Positions 40,438 through 48,900 of a stretch of 64,000 nucleotides of DNA are shown piece after piece. The translations under genes were made by a program, and so were the position numbers. Numbering within the stretch: the stretch's first letter is position 1; each line of letters begins with the position of its first letter. Location: the IMG/VR virus record IMGVR_UViG_3300043540_000321, positions 124,001 to 188,000 of that record. One strand, given 5' to 3'. A model generated the notes under the pieces. The model worked only from the letters and a program-made list of their open reading frames with translations. It did no database searches and was not told where the DNA came from. Origin of the DNA: a virus.

Positions 40438-40830
40438 ATGCTGGTCATTTTTATAGCGGACCCACAGCCTACGACGCCCACGCCTCCAGTATCACCCTCG
40501 CCTGTAACTTCAGACTCTTCCTCCTCCTCCTCCTCAGCGAGCGCTCGGATACAGAACACCATTAACATTCAGCTCCAGGGCTCGCCGCCGGAACGACCGA
40601 CCTGTTCCTCTGGCTGCCGACCTCGGATCATTGTCATCCACTCCTGTAATGGCAGTGTGTCCTGTGCCAATGTCAGAGATGCTCCAGGCGGGAATGTGAT
40701 TGATGCGCTACAACCCGGAGACCAGGTTAGTGTGATCGATCTGCAAGGTAGCTGGAGTAGAGTTCGGTACGGGAATGGGTCTGAAGGGTGGATTCACCAG
40801 TGCTTCGTCGAGGGATCGAGAAATTATTAA
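40438..40830 (+). CDS. SH3b-domain protein with Ser/Pro linker (130 aa)
   Basis: A hydrophobic start (MLVIFIADP) and a Thr/Pro/Ser low-complexity region are followed by a basic stretch. A bacterial SH3 domain (CANVRDAPGGNVIDALQPGD.. WSRVRYGNGSEGWIHQCFV) fills the last 55 residues. Such domains bind cell-wall peptides. It may be exported, although the signal is short. Confidence 0.65.
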   Translation: MLVIFIADPQPTTPTPPVSPSPVTSDSSSSSSSASARIQNTINIQLQGSPPERPTCSSGCRPRIIVIHSCNGSVSCANVRDAPGGNVIDALQPGDQVSVIDLQGSWSRVRYGNGSEGWIHQCFVEGSRNY

Positions 40831-41086
40831 TAATCGAATTTTCTTCTTTCCAAAAAAAACCCAAGAAAGAAGGAAAGGAGGAAAGACAGAGCGAAGGCGA
40901 AGACAGGAGGCGGAGGCGAGGAAGAACGGAGAAGGAGAGCAAGGAATGAGGGTGAGGAGAGGAGAGGAAGCGCCGAACCGGCGCTGGGATGGGTACCGAG
41001 GTACAAACCCCACAACCCTTCACTAATAGCCCTTTGAGGGCTATTTCAACTTTCGTAACCCCCTCACATCGCTGGAATGTGTAGAC
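40831..41086. other. Non-coding polypurine tract and hairpins
   Basis: From about 40863 to 40970 the + strand is almost all A and G with few interruptions. I see no convincing gene on either strand. A hairpin ATAGCCCT/AGGGCTAT (41027-41046) follows, with TTTC after it. Confidence 0.7.
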
Positions 41087-41191
41087 AAAAAAAATAACCC
41101 CTGGGGCAGCCCAGGGGTTTAGTCATAGCTAATGAGAAAACAAGTTACAAGTCGACCAGTAATCTGCCACTTGGCCGATTGTATGTGTATA
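41087..41191 (-). ncRNA. Candidate small RNA, about 100 nt
   Basis: On the minus strand a TTGGAT -35 (plus 41223-41228) and a TATAAT -10 (plus 41199-41204) with an 18-nt spacer would start a transcript near 41191. It ends in a strong terminator, stem AACCCCTGGG/CCCAGGGGTT plus eight U (to about 41087). A good AAGGAGGT lies at the start, but with no standard start codon behind it. It is divergent from the polymerase gene. Confidence 0.5.
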
Positions 41192-41280
41192 CCTCCTTAT
41201 TATAGATGGTTGGCTTGCCTACATCCAATCAAGTATTTACAAGGAAATTATCAGCTACTCCTCTTTATCGTTCATTAGTC

Positions 41281-41286
41281 TATAAT
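41281..41286 (+). promoter_or_regulatory. TATAAT box upstream of the polymerase gene
   Basis: Consensus -10, 33 nt before the ATG at 41320. I see no good -35 at normal spacing. AGCTAATGAG occurs twice in this leader (41128 and 41294). Confidence 0.45.
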
Positions 41287-41319
41287 CGTCTCAGCTAATG
41301 AGCGACAAGAGCATCCAAT

Positions 41320-43095
41320 ATGTATATCCTCACAAAGGGTGTCTTCTGGACGTTAGAGGAAGACAAAACCCACGAAGAATTCTTAAAGCATCGTCAAGTA
41401 CCTGAAGACAACATCCTCGCAGCTCGCCACATCTCTGCTCAACTGATTGTCTCAGGTCGAAAAAATAATGGATACGATGATATACCCCGGCGGCATCTGT
41501 TCAACCCCTTCTATTTCATAGGAGAAGACCGGAAGTCTGTATGTATCCCCTGCGGTTACTTTGAAGAGGCGAAAGTCAGCAAAGAAGTCCTCATCGACTT
41601 AGAAATTTATCTGCAAACCGAGTACAGCCACGACTTAGGTATCGCTCGCACCTATATGTATGGGCAAGAACTGGAAGACGCCCTACTCGAAGCGAAGTTC
41701 TCTACGATCGATAATTTACATCCGGTGATGGTCGACATCCTCACGAGAAAAAGAGTTCTCAAGGCGTCCAAGAGCACACGTTACGACGAGAAGAGGAACT
41801 CTTTTCCAGAGAAGATAGTTGAGGCAATGGCCGCTATACCAACCAGCCTTATTAATGTGCCCGCGACGATCGCCTATCTAAGGAGGACTGAGGAAAAGAT
41901 CAAGTCTCTGCGGCGACAGTATGGACCAAACCACAAAGAGTATCGTCTCGCTTGCGACCAGTTCCATAATGACTCTGGAGTATGGAACGTTATCAGGAGA
42001 CAGGGTTTGAGTCCTTCACCCGAACATGGACCTGGCATATATACTTACCCAACAGCATTTGAAGTGCAGCTTGGAGGGCGCATCGGATTTGTTGGAGGAG
42101 GCCCAACCTGTGCCTCTAAGAAGATGAAAGGTGCTATGTACTCCGGTATTGAAGGGTTAATAAACTACGATATCCGTTCTGCCCAAGTCCACGCTTTACT
42201 TTTCAGAATGAAACAGGCTGGAATTGAGTGTGAGTGGTTGGAGAGCTACGTTAATAACCCCAGAGGTAAATATGAGTTGGCAACTAAGGTCGGAGTGTCC
42301 GAAGAATTCTCTGGAGTCTTGAAGACAGCCGTCATTCAAGAGTGTATGTGCGCCCACAATAGTGACGACATCAGTAAAGTCAGCGGCCATTCATCCCTCT
42401 ATAAGCTATTTAAGAAAGAGTTCCCAGACAACTGGGAAGAGGTGTGGCAACGCTATAACCAAGAGACTGTAGAGTTTCGAAAATCACTAAGGCGATTTAG
42501 AAGTTACCTATGGAAGAGATGGTTACCCCAGAACGCCAAGTATCTCAAAGACGGAAAGCGCTACTGGGTCAATGCGACTGGAATGAAGTTACATGAGGAT
42601 AAATTGGACGAAGTTAAGTCTTGGCAGCGAAAAATGGCTAAGTTGTCAGCATTTCTACTTCAAGGCGACGAAGCCTGCTTCATTCACAACCTCACTCTAT
42701 TGAGCGAGAAGTATGATTTTATGGTATACATGAACGAGTACGACGGTTTAATAACAATCGGAGAAATTCCAGTAGAAGCCGTGGCTGAGGCTCAGCGCAT
42801 CTCTCGTATGACCTGGGCTATTTTAGAAATCAAGGAGTTCTATAAAGAATGTCAAAGTCAGGAAAAAGTTTTACAGCCAGAGTCAGAATGGCAACGGCCA
42901 CGAGAACAGAAGAAGGTTTGGTACCAGTTTTACACCTCGTTGAAATTAGGGAGGGAAAGACGGATGACGTTGTTGTTAACTCACTCTGGATTGATGGACG
43001 GGAGTGGAATGAAGGGGTTAATGTCCAGAGCGGCGACATTGTACAATTTGAAGCTTCCCTTGTCTGGCCTCATAAGAGAGGTTTTGGTGAGCTGA
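41320..43095 (+). CDS. Divergent family-A-like nucleic acid polymerase (591 aa)
   Basis: Three family-A landmarks occur in order: LINYDIRSAQVHAL as motif A (D284), a Lys-bearing helix near GVLKTAVIQECM as motif B, then AFLLQGDEACFIHNLTLL, the Q-G-x-A helix of PolA (Q448, G449), and VYMNEYDGLITIG as motif C (D475). The usual H-D-E is E-Y-D-G. No 3' or 5' exonuclease domain is seen. It is probably the element's DNA polymerase or a related primer-polymerase. The last 80 residues are basic and read poorly where another gene overlaps (42849), so the true end may be near 42860 with a frameshift. Confidence 0.6.
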   Translation: MYILTKGVFWTLEEDKTHEEFLKHRQVPEDNILAARHISAQLIVSGRKNNGYDDIPRRHLFNPFYFIGEDRKSVCIPCGYFEEAKVSKEVLIDLEIYLQTEYSHDLGIARTYMYGQELEDALLEAKFSTIDNLHPVMVDILTRKRVLKASKSTRYDEKRNSFPEKIVEAMAAIPTSLINVPATIAYLRRTEEKIKSLRRQYGPNHKEYRLACDQFHNDSGVWNVIRRQGLSPSPEHGPGIYTYPTAFEVQLGGRIGFVGGGPTCASKKMKGAMYSGIEGLINYDIRSAQVHALLFRMKQAGIECEWLESYVNNPRGKYELATKVGVSEEFSGVLKTAVIQECMCAHNSDDISKVSGHSSLYKLFKKEFPDNWEEVWQRYNQETVEFRKSLRRFRSYLWKRWLPQNAKYLKDGKRYWVNATGMKLHEDKLDEVKSWQRKMAKLSAFLLQGDEACFIHNLTLLSEKYDFMVYMNEYDGLITIGEIPVEAVAEAQRISRMTWAILEIKEFYKECQSQEKVLQPESEWQRPREQKKVWYQFYTSLKLGRERRMTLLLTHSGLMDGSGMKGLMSRAATLYNLKLPLSGLIREVLVS

Positions 43096-43256
43096 GAAAG
43101 GCAAAGAAAGGGATTGAACCAACCATTGATGATATATCCAACCTTTGCGTTCTTTCTACGTCCAGGGTTAGCATCGAACAGAGGCAGGAAGCGTCCTCAA
43201 AGGTCACGTTCTGCTCTCAAACTATCTCGGAATATATAGCCGAACTGAATGCTTGA
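42849..43256 (+). CDS. Unknown beta-rich protein overlapping the polymerase end (135 aa)
   Basis: AGGAG lies 10 nt before the ATG. The sequence FTARVRMATATRTEEGLVPV.. GVNVQSGDIVQFEASLVWPH looks like an OB-type barrel and reads better than the polymerase frame that overlaps it for 247 nt. It is coupled to the next gene (TTGA). A single-strand DNA-binding role is conceivable from context only. Confidence 0.65.
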   Translation: MSKSGKSFTARVRMATATRTEEGLVPVLHLVEIREGKTDDVVVNSLWIDGREWNEGVNVQSGDIVQFEASLVWPHKRGFGELRKAKKGIEPTIDDISNLCVLSTSRVSIEQRQEASSKVTFCSQTISEYIAELNA

Positions 43257-43522
43257 AGATCAAGAGTATGAGGACTACAGTGACCGATAACGAAAAAATC
43301 TACCAATTATTAATGGGCATAGATTTCACCCTCCTGCCTCCTCATGTGCAGCAGGAGAATATCCAGGCATTATTAAAAGTTGCCAGCACCCCGGAGGTGC
43401 AAGCCAATATAGCGGGGGGCGAGCCTCCTAAAGTCGAGCCGTCCAAAGTTGCTCCGCCTGAATACCTGGAACTTCTTCGAACGGTTCGAGGTTTAACGAA
43501 CACTCAATCAGCAGTCCAATGA
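43253..43522 (+). CDS. Small unknown protein (89 aa)
   Basis: The start is TTG in a TTGA overlap; an ATG at 43268 is an alternative. A helical first half (YQLLMGIDFTLLPPHVQQEN) is followed by a Pro/Glu/Lys stretch. Codons near 43479 carry a GAACGGTTC dyad. Function unknown. Confidence 0.55.
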   Translation: MKIKSMRTTVTDNEKIYQLLMGIDFTLLPPHVQQENIQALLKVASTPEVQANIAGGEPPKVEPSKVAPPEYLELLRTVRGLTNTQSAVQ

Positions 43523-43777
43523 TTCCAGGTTTCAATCACAACATTTACTACGGCATCGTCCAGCTATCAACCGGCGGGCTGCTTCGCCTCGATAAAGAAA
43601 AGAATGTAAACGCCCCCAGACCAGTTCAAGTTAGGAGACCTGCTCTAGAAGGAGTACTACGATGCTCCTTACCAGATCGTGCAGATTAACAACGACCCGG
43701 ACGACGATTACTTCGACCTAATTGTCGAGGACTATGTGCAACCCCTAAACCATACTGAGACATCGATCAAGGAGTAA
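43519..43777 (+). pseudogene. Small gene with frameshift and in-frame TAG
   Basis: MIPGFNHNIYYGIVQLSTGG.. runs to about 43617, then good sequence continues in the +1 frame (QFKLGDLL, TAG at 43646, KEYYDAPYQIVQINNDPDDD.. to 43777). Two lesions make it the most damaged small gene here. Confidence 0.5.
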
Positions 43778-43780
43778 CCT

Positions 43781-44011
43781 ATGTCAGACCCATTAGAAGA
43801 TTTTTTAAGGGCCGAGACCGTCCTTCTCAGAGTTCAAGAAATAAGTGACGAAGTTTCAAGGGCTATGCTTCTTGTTGACCAACGAGCCAGAAGTGGTCGT
43901 GTCGTATCCGATCAAGAGATAAAAGACGTTCACAACGTAGTCGTTGGTAAGTGCATGGAGCTTGCCTGTATAGGATACACCGAAGGGTTTGGAAGGAGTC
44001 TTAAGCGGTGA
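43781..44011 (+). CDS. Small helical protein (76 aa)
   Basis: AAGGAG precedes the ATG. It is a helical, charged protein (VLLRVQEISDEVSRAMLLVD) with two Cys near the end. The stop overlaps the GTG of the RuvC-like gene. Function unknown. Confidence 0.65.
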   Translation: MSDPLEDFLRAETVLLRVQEISDEVSRAMLLVDQRARSGRVVSDQEIKDVHNVVVGKCMELACIGYTEGFGRSLKR

Positions 44012-44520
44012 CGATCGTATGTGCTGTTGACCCAGGCCCCCAAGTCCTGGGCTATGTCTGCTGGGATACGGCAGAACAAAAGTTACTGGTGAAGGAGAAC
44101 ATCTCAAGTGAGGAGTTCATCCAGAAGATCTCCGACCCGACGCTTGTCCCAGGTGAGATGCTACTGGTCGAGCAAGCCGTAATCTACCAAAAGTCCGCCG
44201 CCTCTATCCACGACACAATCTTCTATTACGGTCGACTGTGTCGGGACTGGCAGATCCGACGCGGCGATAACATTCTTCTTGTTCCTCGCTTAACCATCAT
44301 CGGTCATATCTTAGGACCAGAACTTCGGAAAGCCTGTTTTGGGAAGAAGAATATGAGCAGAGACTCTGCCGTCATTGCAGAACTGACGTCCCGCTACGGA
44401 GGGAAAGGGACAAAGGCAGAGCCCGGGTTCTTCTTCGGCGTCAGCTCTCATATGTGGAATGCGATCGCTCTGGCAGTCTACTACCAGGATTGCGTAGAGA
44501 AAAAGGAAGTGGCGGCATGA
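44008..44520 (+). CDS. RuvC-like RNase H-fold nuclease (170 aa)
   Basis: GTG start overlapping the previous stop. VCAVDPGPQVLGY is the first RuvC strand with its Asp, LLVEQAVIY carries the Glu and SHMWNAIALAVYY is the last helix, where RuvC has D-x-x-D; here His and Asn replace them. Length matches RuvC resolvases (about 170). Known family role: cutting Holliday junctions. The altered last motif may change or reduce activity. It lies in a replication and nucleotide-metabolism cluster. Confidence 0.7.
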   Translation: MTIVCAVDPGPQVLGYVCWDTAEQKLLVKENISSEEFIQKISDPTLVPGEMLLVEQAVIYQKSAASIHDTIFYYGRLCRDWQIRRGDNILLVPRLTIIGHILGPELRKACFGKKNMSRDSAVIAELTSRYGGKGTKAEPGFFFGVSSHMWNAIALAVYYQDCVEKKEVAA

Positions 44521-44828
44521 TTTTAATTGAATCTGAGTTAGGAAAAGTTGAGCTGAGACCTGGTGAGTACAAACCTGTCTCGGATATTCACACACCTGAC
44601 CCTTATTACTGGGTGGACTTTGACGTAGCTGAGGCCATAGCCGCCATCACAGAGAACAGAAACCTCCAGTGGTGCTTCAGTATGGAAAAGAAAATTCTCT
44701 ACTTAGTTCATCACGAGAGCGTGTCAGTAGCTGCAGTTTGTGAAGTCGTCAGTGTTAAGTTTGATGGACCGGGACGCCCCGTTGATTATCTTGCTCCAAC
44801 TGATTACCTTGCAGTCCTGACTCCTTAA
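44517..44828 (+). CDS. Unknown protein (103 aa)
   Basis: The ATG overlaps the RuvC-like stop. It is a small alpha/beta protein (MILIESELGKVELRPGEYKP; LYLVHHESVSVAAVCEVVSV). No family recognised. Confidence 0.6.
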   Translation: MILIESELGKVELRPGEYKPVSDIHTPDPYYWVDFDVAEAIAAITENRNLQWCFSMEKKILYLVHHESVSVAAVCEVVSVKFDGPGRPVDYLAPTDYLAVLTP

Positions 44829-44839
44829 GAGGTGAGCTT

Positions 44840-45031
44840 ATGATTATTGAACGCTTAGCAACCCGACTTGCACAATATATTATGGCGAAGGCTGTTATTG
44901 AATGGTTGCAGAACAAGAACCTGGTAGATAAGGGTCTGTCCGCAAAAGACTTAGCGGTCGAGTTCGCCTTTCCTCATGCTCAGCGGGGTGTGGTGAAGGA
45001 GTTAGAAAGCTGGAAGGAGTATCAGAGTTGA
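44840..45031 (+). CDS. Small helical protein (63 aa)
   Basis: AGAGGTGAG lies before the ATG. It is all helical (LATRLAQYIMAKAVIEWLQN). It is coupled to the dCTP deaminase-like gene by a TTGA overlap. Function unknown. Confidence 0.6.
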   Translation: MIIERLATRLAQYIMAKAVIEWLQNKNLVDKGLSAKDLAVEFAFPHAQRGVVKELESWKEYQS

Positions 45032-45627
45032 CCATTCTCGGAAGAAAGTCCCTGAAAGAGTTGTGTGACGAGGGGCTGTTAAGTCCAACAGAAGAATCTT
45101 TAATTGGGCACTCCTCTATTGATGTCCGCGTGGGGTACTCAGCGCTGTTAGAGACAAAGCCATTGGACATACCCCAGTACGAGTTCGAGAAGAGCGGTCG
45201 CCCAGAGAATGTTTTCACTCCAATCGACCTCAACCACTTCTCAAAAGAAAGTCCTCTTATGTTACCTCCAGGTGGGTTTGCTCTGGTGGCGACGCTTGAG
45301 ACTTTTAATGTACCCCTCGGGTATACCTGCGAGTTTAGAATTACCTCCTCCTGCGCTAGGGCAGGCTATGATAATGCCTTAGCTGTCTGGGTCGAGGGCG
45401 GATTTAATAATTCCGTCTTGACCCTGGAAATCAAAAATAACCTTCAGTACCACGACCGACCTCTCTTTCCGGGGTTGGTGATCGGGCAGGTCATCGTTCA
45501 TACAGTGGATGGTGAGTCCTCTATCTATAAAGATGACGGCAGGTACAACGGGGATTCCAAAGTGTCTGCCAGCAAGGGCTTGAAAGTCTTACTGCCCGGT
45601 CGACAGTTAGAAAAAGTGGAGATTTAA
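45028..45627 (+). CDS. dCTP deaminase / dUTPase-like enzyme (199 aa)
   Basis: TTG start behind AAGGAG, overlapping the previous stop. Motifs of the DCD/dUTPase superfamily appear in order: HSSIDVRVG, GFALVATLETFNVP, FRITSSCARAG, VEGGFNNSVLTLEIKN, FPGLVIGQVIVH and DDGRYNGDSKVSASKG. Length fits dCTP deaminase, which makes dUTP for thymidylate synthesis. With the reductase at 33130 it suggests that the element manages its own dNTP supply. Confidence 0.8.
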   Translation: MTILGRKSLKELCDEGLLSPTEESLIGHSSIDVRVGYSALLETKPLDIPQYEFEKSGRPENVFTPIDLNHFSKESPLMLPPGGFALVATLETFNVPLGYTCEFRITSSCARAGYDNALAVWVEGGFNNSVLTLEIKNNLQYHDRPLFPGLVIGQVIVHTVDGESSIYKDDGRYNGDSKVSASKGLKVLLPGRQLEKVEI

Positions 45628-45628
45628 C

Positions 45629-45806
45629 ATGGGTTATACAACGGAGTTCGAGGGGGTGTTTCAAATCACCCCTCCCCTTCGGTACGATCACCATCGAAGA
45701 TAACGTCGTCTCTGTTCAAAAGGGTCTAAGGATTACAGAGGAGGAGAAAGCTATCCGCTACTTGGAGGCGAGAGGCTATCAAGTGGCCAAGTCTTCGCTA
45801 GAATAA
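45629..45806 (+). pseudogene. Frameshifted small gene (about 58 codons)
   Basis: The ATG comes 1 nt after the deaminase stop. MGYTTEFEGVFQITPP runs into CCCCTCCCC, where one C fewer would join it to FGTITIEDNVVSVQKGLRIT.. RYLEARGYQVAK to 45806. The C-rich run makes an indel likely. Confidence 0.5.
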
Positions 45807-45831
45807 GCGGCATCTATCTCCTCATAGATAA

Positions 45832-45868
45832 AAGCGAGGCGTAGACCAACACCTCGCTTTTTTTGTTG
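45832..45868 (+). terminator. Intrinsic terminator
   Basis: AGCGAGG / CCTCGCT stem with a TTTTTTT tail, closing the 41320-45806 gene cluster. Confidence 0.8.
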
Positions 45869-45963
45869 ACGCGACCGCTCCTGCATTCCACGAAGGGTTT
45901 TCTTGGTCAGTTGGCGACCTCTCTTTCAAACGACAATGCCTATGGTCTCTTACATAGGTACTT

Positions 45964-48900
45964 ATGGCAGGACATACTTTAGTCGCGGCAACGCTTTTGA
46001 CCGTTGCCCTGGGCACAGGTTCCGTCTCCGACACGTTCAGTGCTACGCCTGGACAGCCGGACTTCTATAAATTGAATCTTCCTTATCAGTCAGCCCTGCA
46101 GTTATCCACTACAGGGCTGACGGCTAATACGACTCTGAAGTTGCTGGACTCTAGCGGTAATACTATTCAGACCTCTACGGCGACCGCGCCCAGTCTGGGA
46201 GGTACGAACAACTTCATCATCAACACGTTGGGGGCGGGAACTTACTACTTGGAGATTATTCCTCCAAGCGCTGATGCCAGTACAACGTATACGTTGAACT
46301 ACAAAGCTAAACAGAACTTAGAGTCAGACATTGTCTGGCGGTCTCCGAGTCAGGATAAGGAGTACCGCTGGTACATGAATGGCCTGAGCTTTGTGTCTTC
46401 CGTTCAGTTCTATCCCTATAGCGTAGGAAGCACCTGGTATGTCTTGACCACAGGGTCATTCGACCTGGATGGAGTTCCGGATATCGTTTGGGCTAATACC
46501 AGCACTTCCAACTTCGTGATCTGGTTCATGAATAGGGATATGACGGTCAAAAGTTCTCAGTACATTGTAGATACGAACAACAACCCCATCGTTGTAGGAA
46601 CTCCCTGGTTTCTAGAGGGGGCGGCAGACTTCAACTACGACGGTCTCTCAGACCTCGTTTGGTACAACAACTCAACCGGGCAGATTAACATCTGGTATCT
46701 CAATGGCAACAAGTATTCGTCCTACGGTACGGTATCAACTACAGTAGGCAGTCCTTCCCAGTGGTTGATGCAAGGTGGTGCTGGAGACATGAACGGGGAT
46801 AATAAACCCGACCTGATCTGGAAGAACACCACAACCGGTGCGGGCACTATCTGGCTGCTGAACGGTCTGACTTACAGCACCTTTACCAGTCTGCCAACCA
46901 TTGCCGACCTGAACTGGTCGATGAACGGTAACGCCGACTTCACTCAGGACGGAAAGACTGACATCCTCTGGCACAATAGCTCTACCGGCCAGAACGTAGT
47001 CTGGACTATGAACGGCACCAGCTACGTGTCCTCAACCTATATTCAGACCTCAGGTGACACGAGCTACTACGCTCGAGCACCTTATCTCTTTGAGAACGGG
47101 TCACCTCTGAACTACGACCTGGCGGCTGCCAGCACAGCGAGCGCTCCTACGATCGCGGCTGACCTTGTAACGGCAGGCAATCAACTTATCCTCGGTTCGG
47201 TCGGCAATACCTTCGAGTACTACAAGATCGGTAACGCTTCTGGATATACGGTAGACATTAATGCCACCCTGACCGCCGCCGCCGGAATCACTGTTCAGGT
47301 AGTTGATGCCAACGGCAACGTGATCAATAACAACCCCACGCTGTCTACAACTGCGGCTTGGAATATCCCCGCCGCAACTACTACCTACTACCTCAAAGTC
47401 ACGGGCTCTGGATTAAGTGGGACGACCAACTACAAAATCGCTCTGGCTCCAGTAAGAGGGCAGGTTCAGTTACTGAGCAATATAAACCCTGGAACCTCTG
47501 GTCTGGACTTTGCTGCAACTGCCATTCTCAATGGAACAGAAGTTGCCCTAGCCAGCGGAGTGGGTGCTGAGGGTATCTGGACAATCTCAGCTAATGGAAC
47601 ACCGACTAAGGTGAACTCCACGGTAGTCCCGACCTACCCCTACCAGCTCGTTCCTATGGGTAGCAAGCTGTACTTTGCAGGTTACGACCCAAACAACGCG
47701 ACGACTCAGGGTGTTGAGGTCTACTCCTTCGATGGCACTACTGTCAACCGGATCAGCAATATCGGGAATGGGAACGATGCCAACCCTTCTGACTTCGCTG
47801 TACTGAGCAATACTCTTTACTTCGCAGCGACTGATGGTTCAGCCAACAACAACGTAGGGACTGAACTTTATAAGTACGACGGCACATCAGTCAACTTGGT
47901 GAAGGACATCAACTCCGGCACCGGAAGTTCCAATCCGTCTTATCTAACAGTCATTGGATCGAAGATTGTCTTCGGGGCTGATGATGGTTCTCATGGAAAT
48001 GAGCCCTGGGTCACCGATGGCACTGGTGCGAACACATCTTTACTCAAGGATGTTTACGCAGGCAGCACCAATAGCGTGCCGAACGCCTCCAACCCCGGAC
48101 CGTTCGTTGCCTTCGCCTCGAAGCTCTACTTCCAGGCGACCGACTCTACCAACCCAGGTGGACTGTGGACGACCGATGGCACCACGGCAAACACCTCTCT
48201 GGTTGCGAGCACCGATGGCACTGCTCCTTACGGTCTGACTCCTTCCAGCGATGGTACCAAGTTGTTCTTTGCCTCGACTGGTGTGAGTGATGGTACAGAG
48301 CCTCGCTACATCTCTAGTGGTGCTCCAACCACCGTGGCAACAGTAGCCGACATTTACACGGGTGCGAACAGTTCCTACCCATCGTCGTTCTCGCCTGCTG
48401 GTGCGACCAATGAAGTGTTCTTCACCGCCTCTCCAGATGGGACGAACAACCGCACTTACCGCTCGACTGGGTCAGGCGCGACTCAAGTGTCCTCCAGCCT
48501 GCTCAATGGGTATGGCTACACCAACTTCAACAGTAACGTTTACTTTACTGCGACGGATAACTCGACCGGGTATCAGGTCTACTACACTCCAGTAGCAGGC
48601 GGTGCCGCTACGAAGCTCACAAGCTTCAATGGCAACACTGACTCCTACCCTTACGGGTTCACTCCTGTGACTCTGAGTGGTAGCAACTACTTGCAGTTCA
48701 TGGCACTGTCAAATGCCGCCGGGTTCGAGAGTCACTCGATCAACACCTCTAATGCTGTTGATAGTCTGGCCGGAGACAACCAGGATACGAACACCACGGT
48801 AGCGAACTACCCGGTCTTCCAGTCGGATTCAAACCTGGATACGACCAACCCTGCGTTTCAGAGAACGGTGAAGGCTGGAGGATATGAGTTCTTCGTGGGC

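Noticed and set aside
40775-41026. Reading frames on both strands through the polypurine tract
   Set aside because: They are Arg/Glu/Gly or Ser/Leu/Phe low-complexity translations produced by base bias, without ribosome sites.
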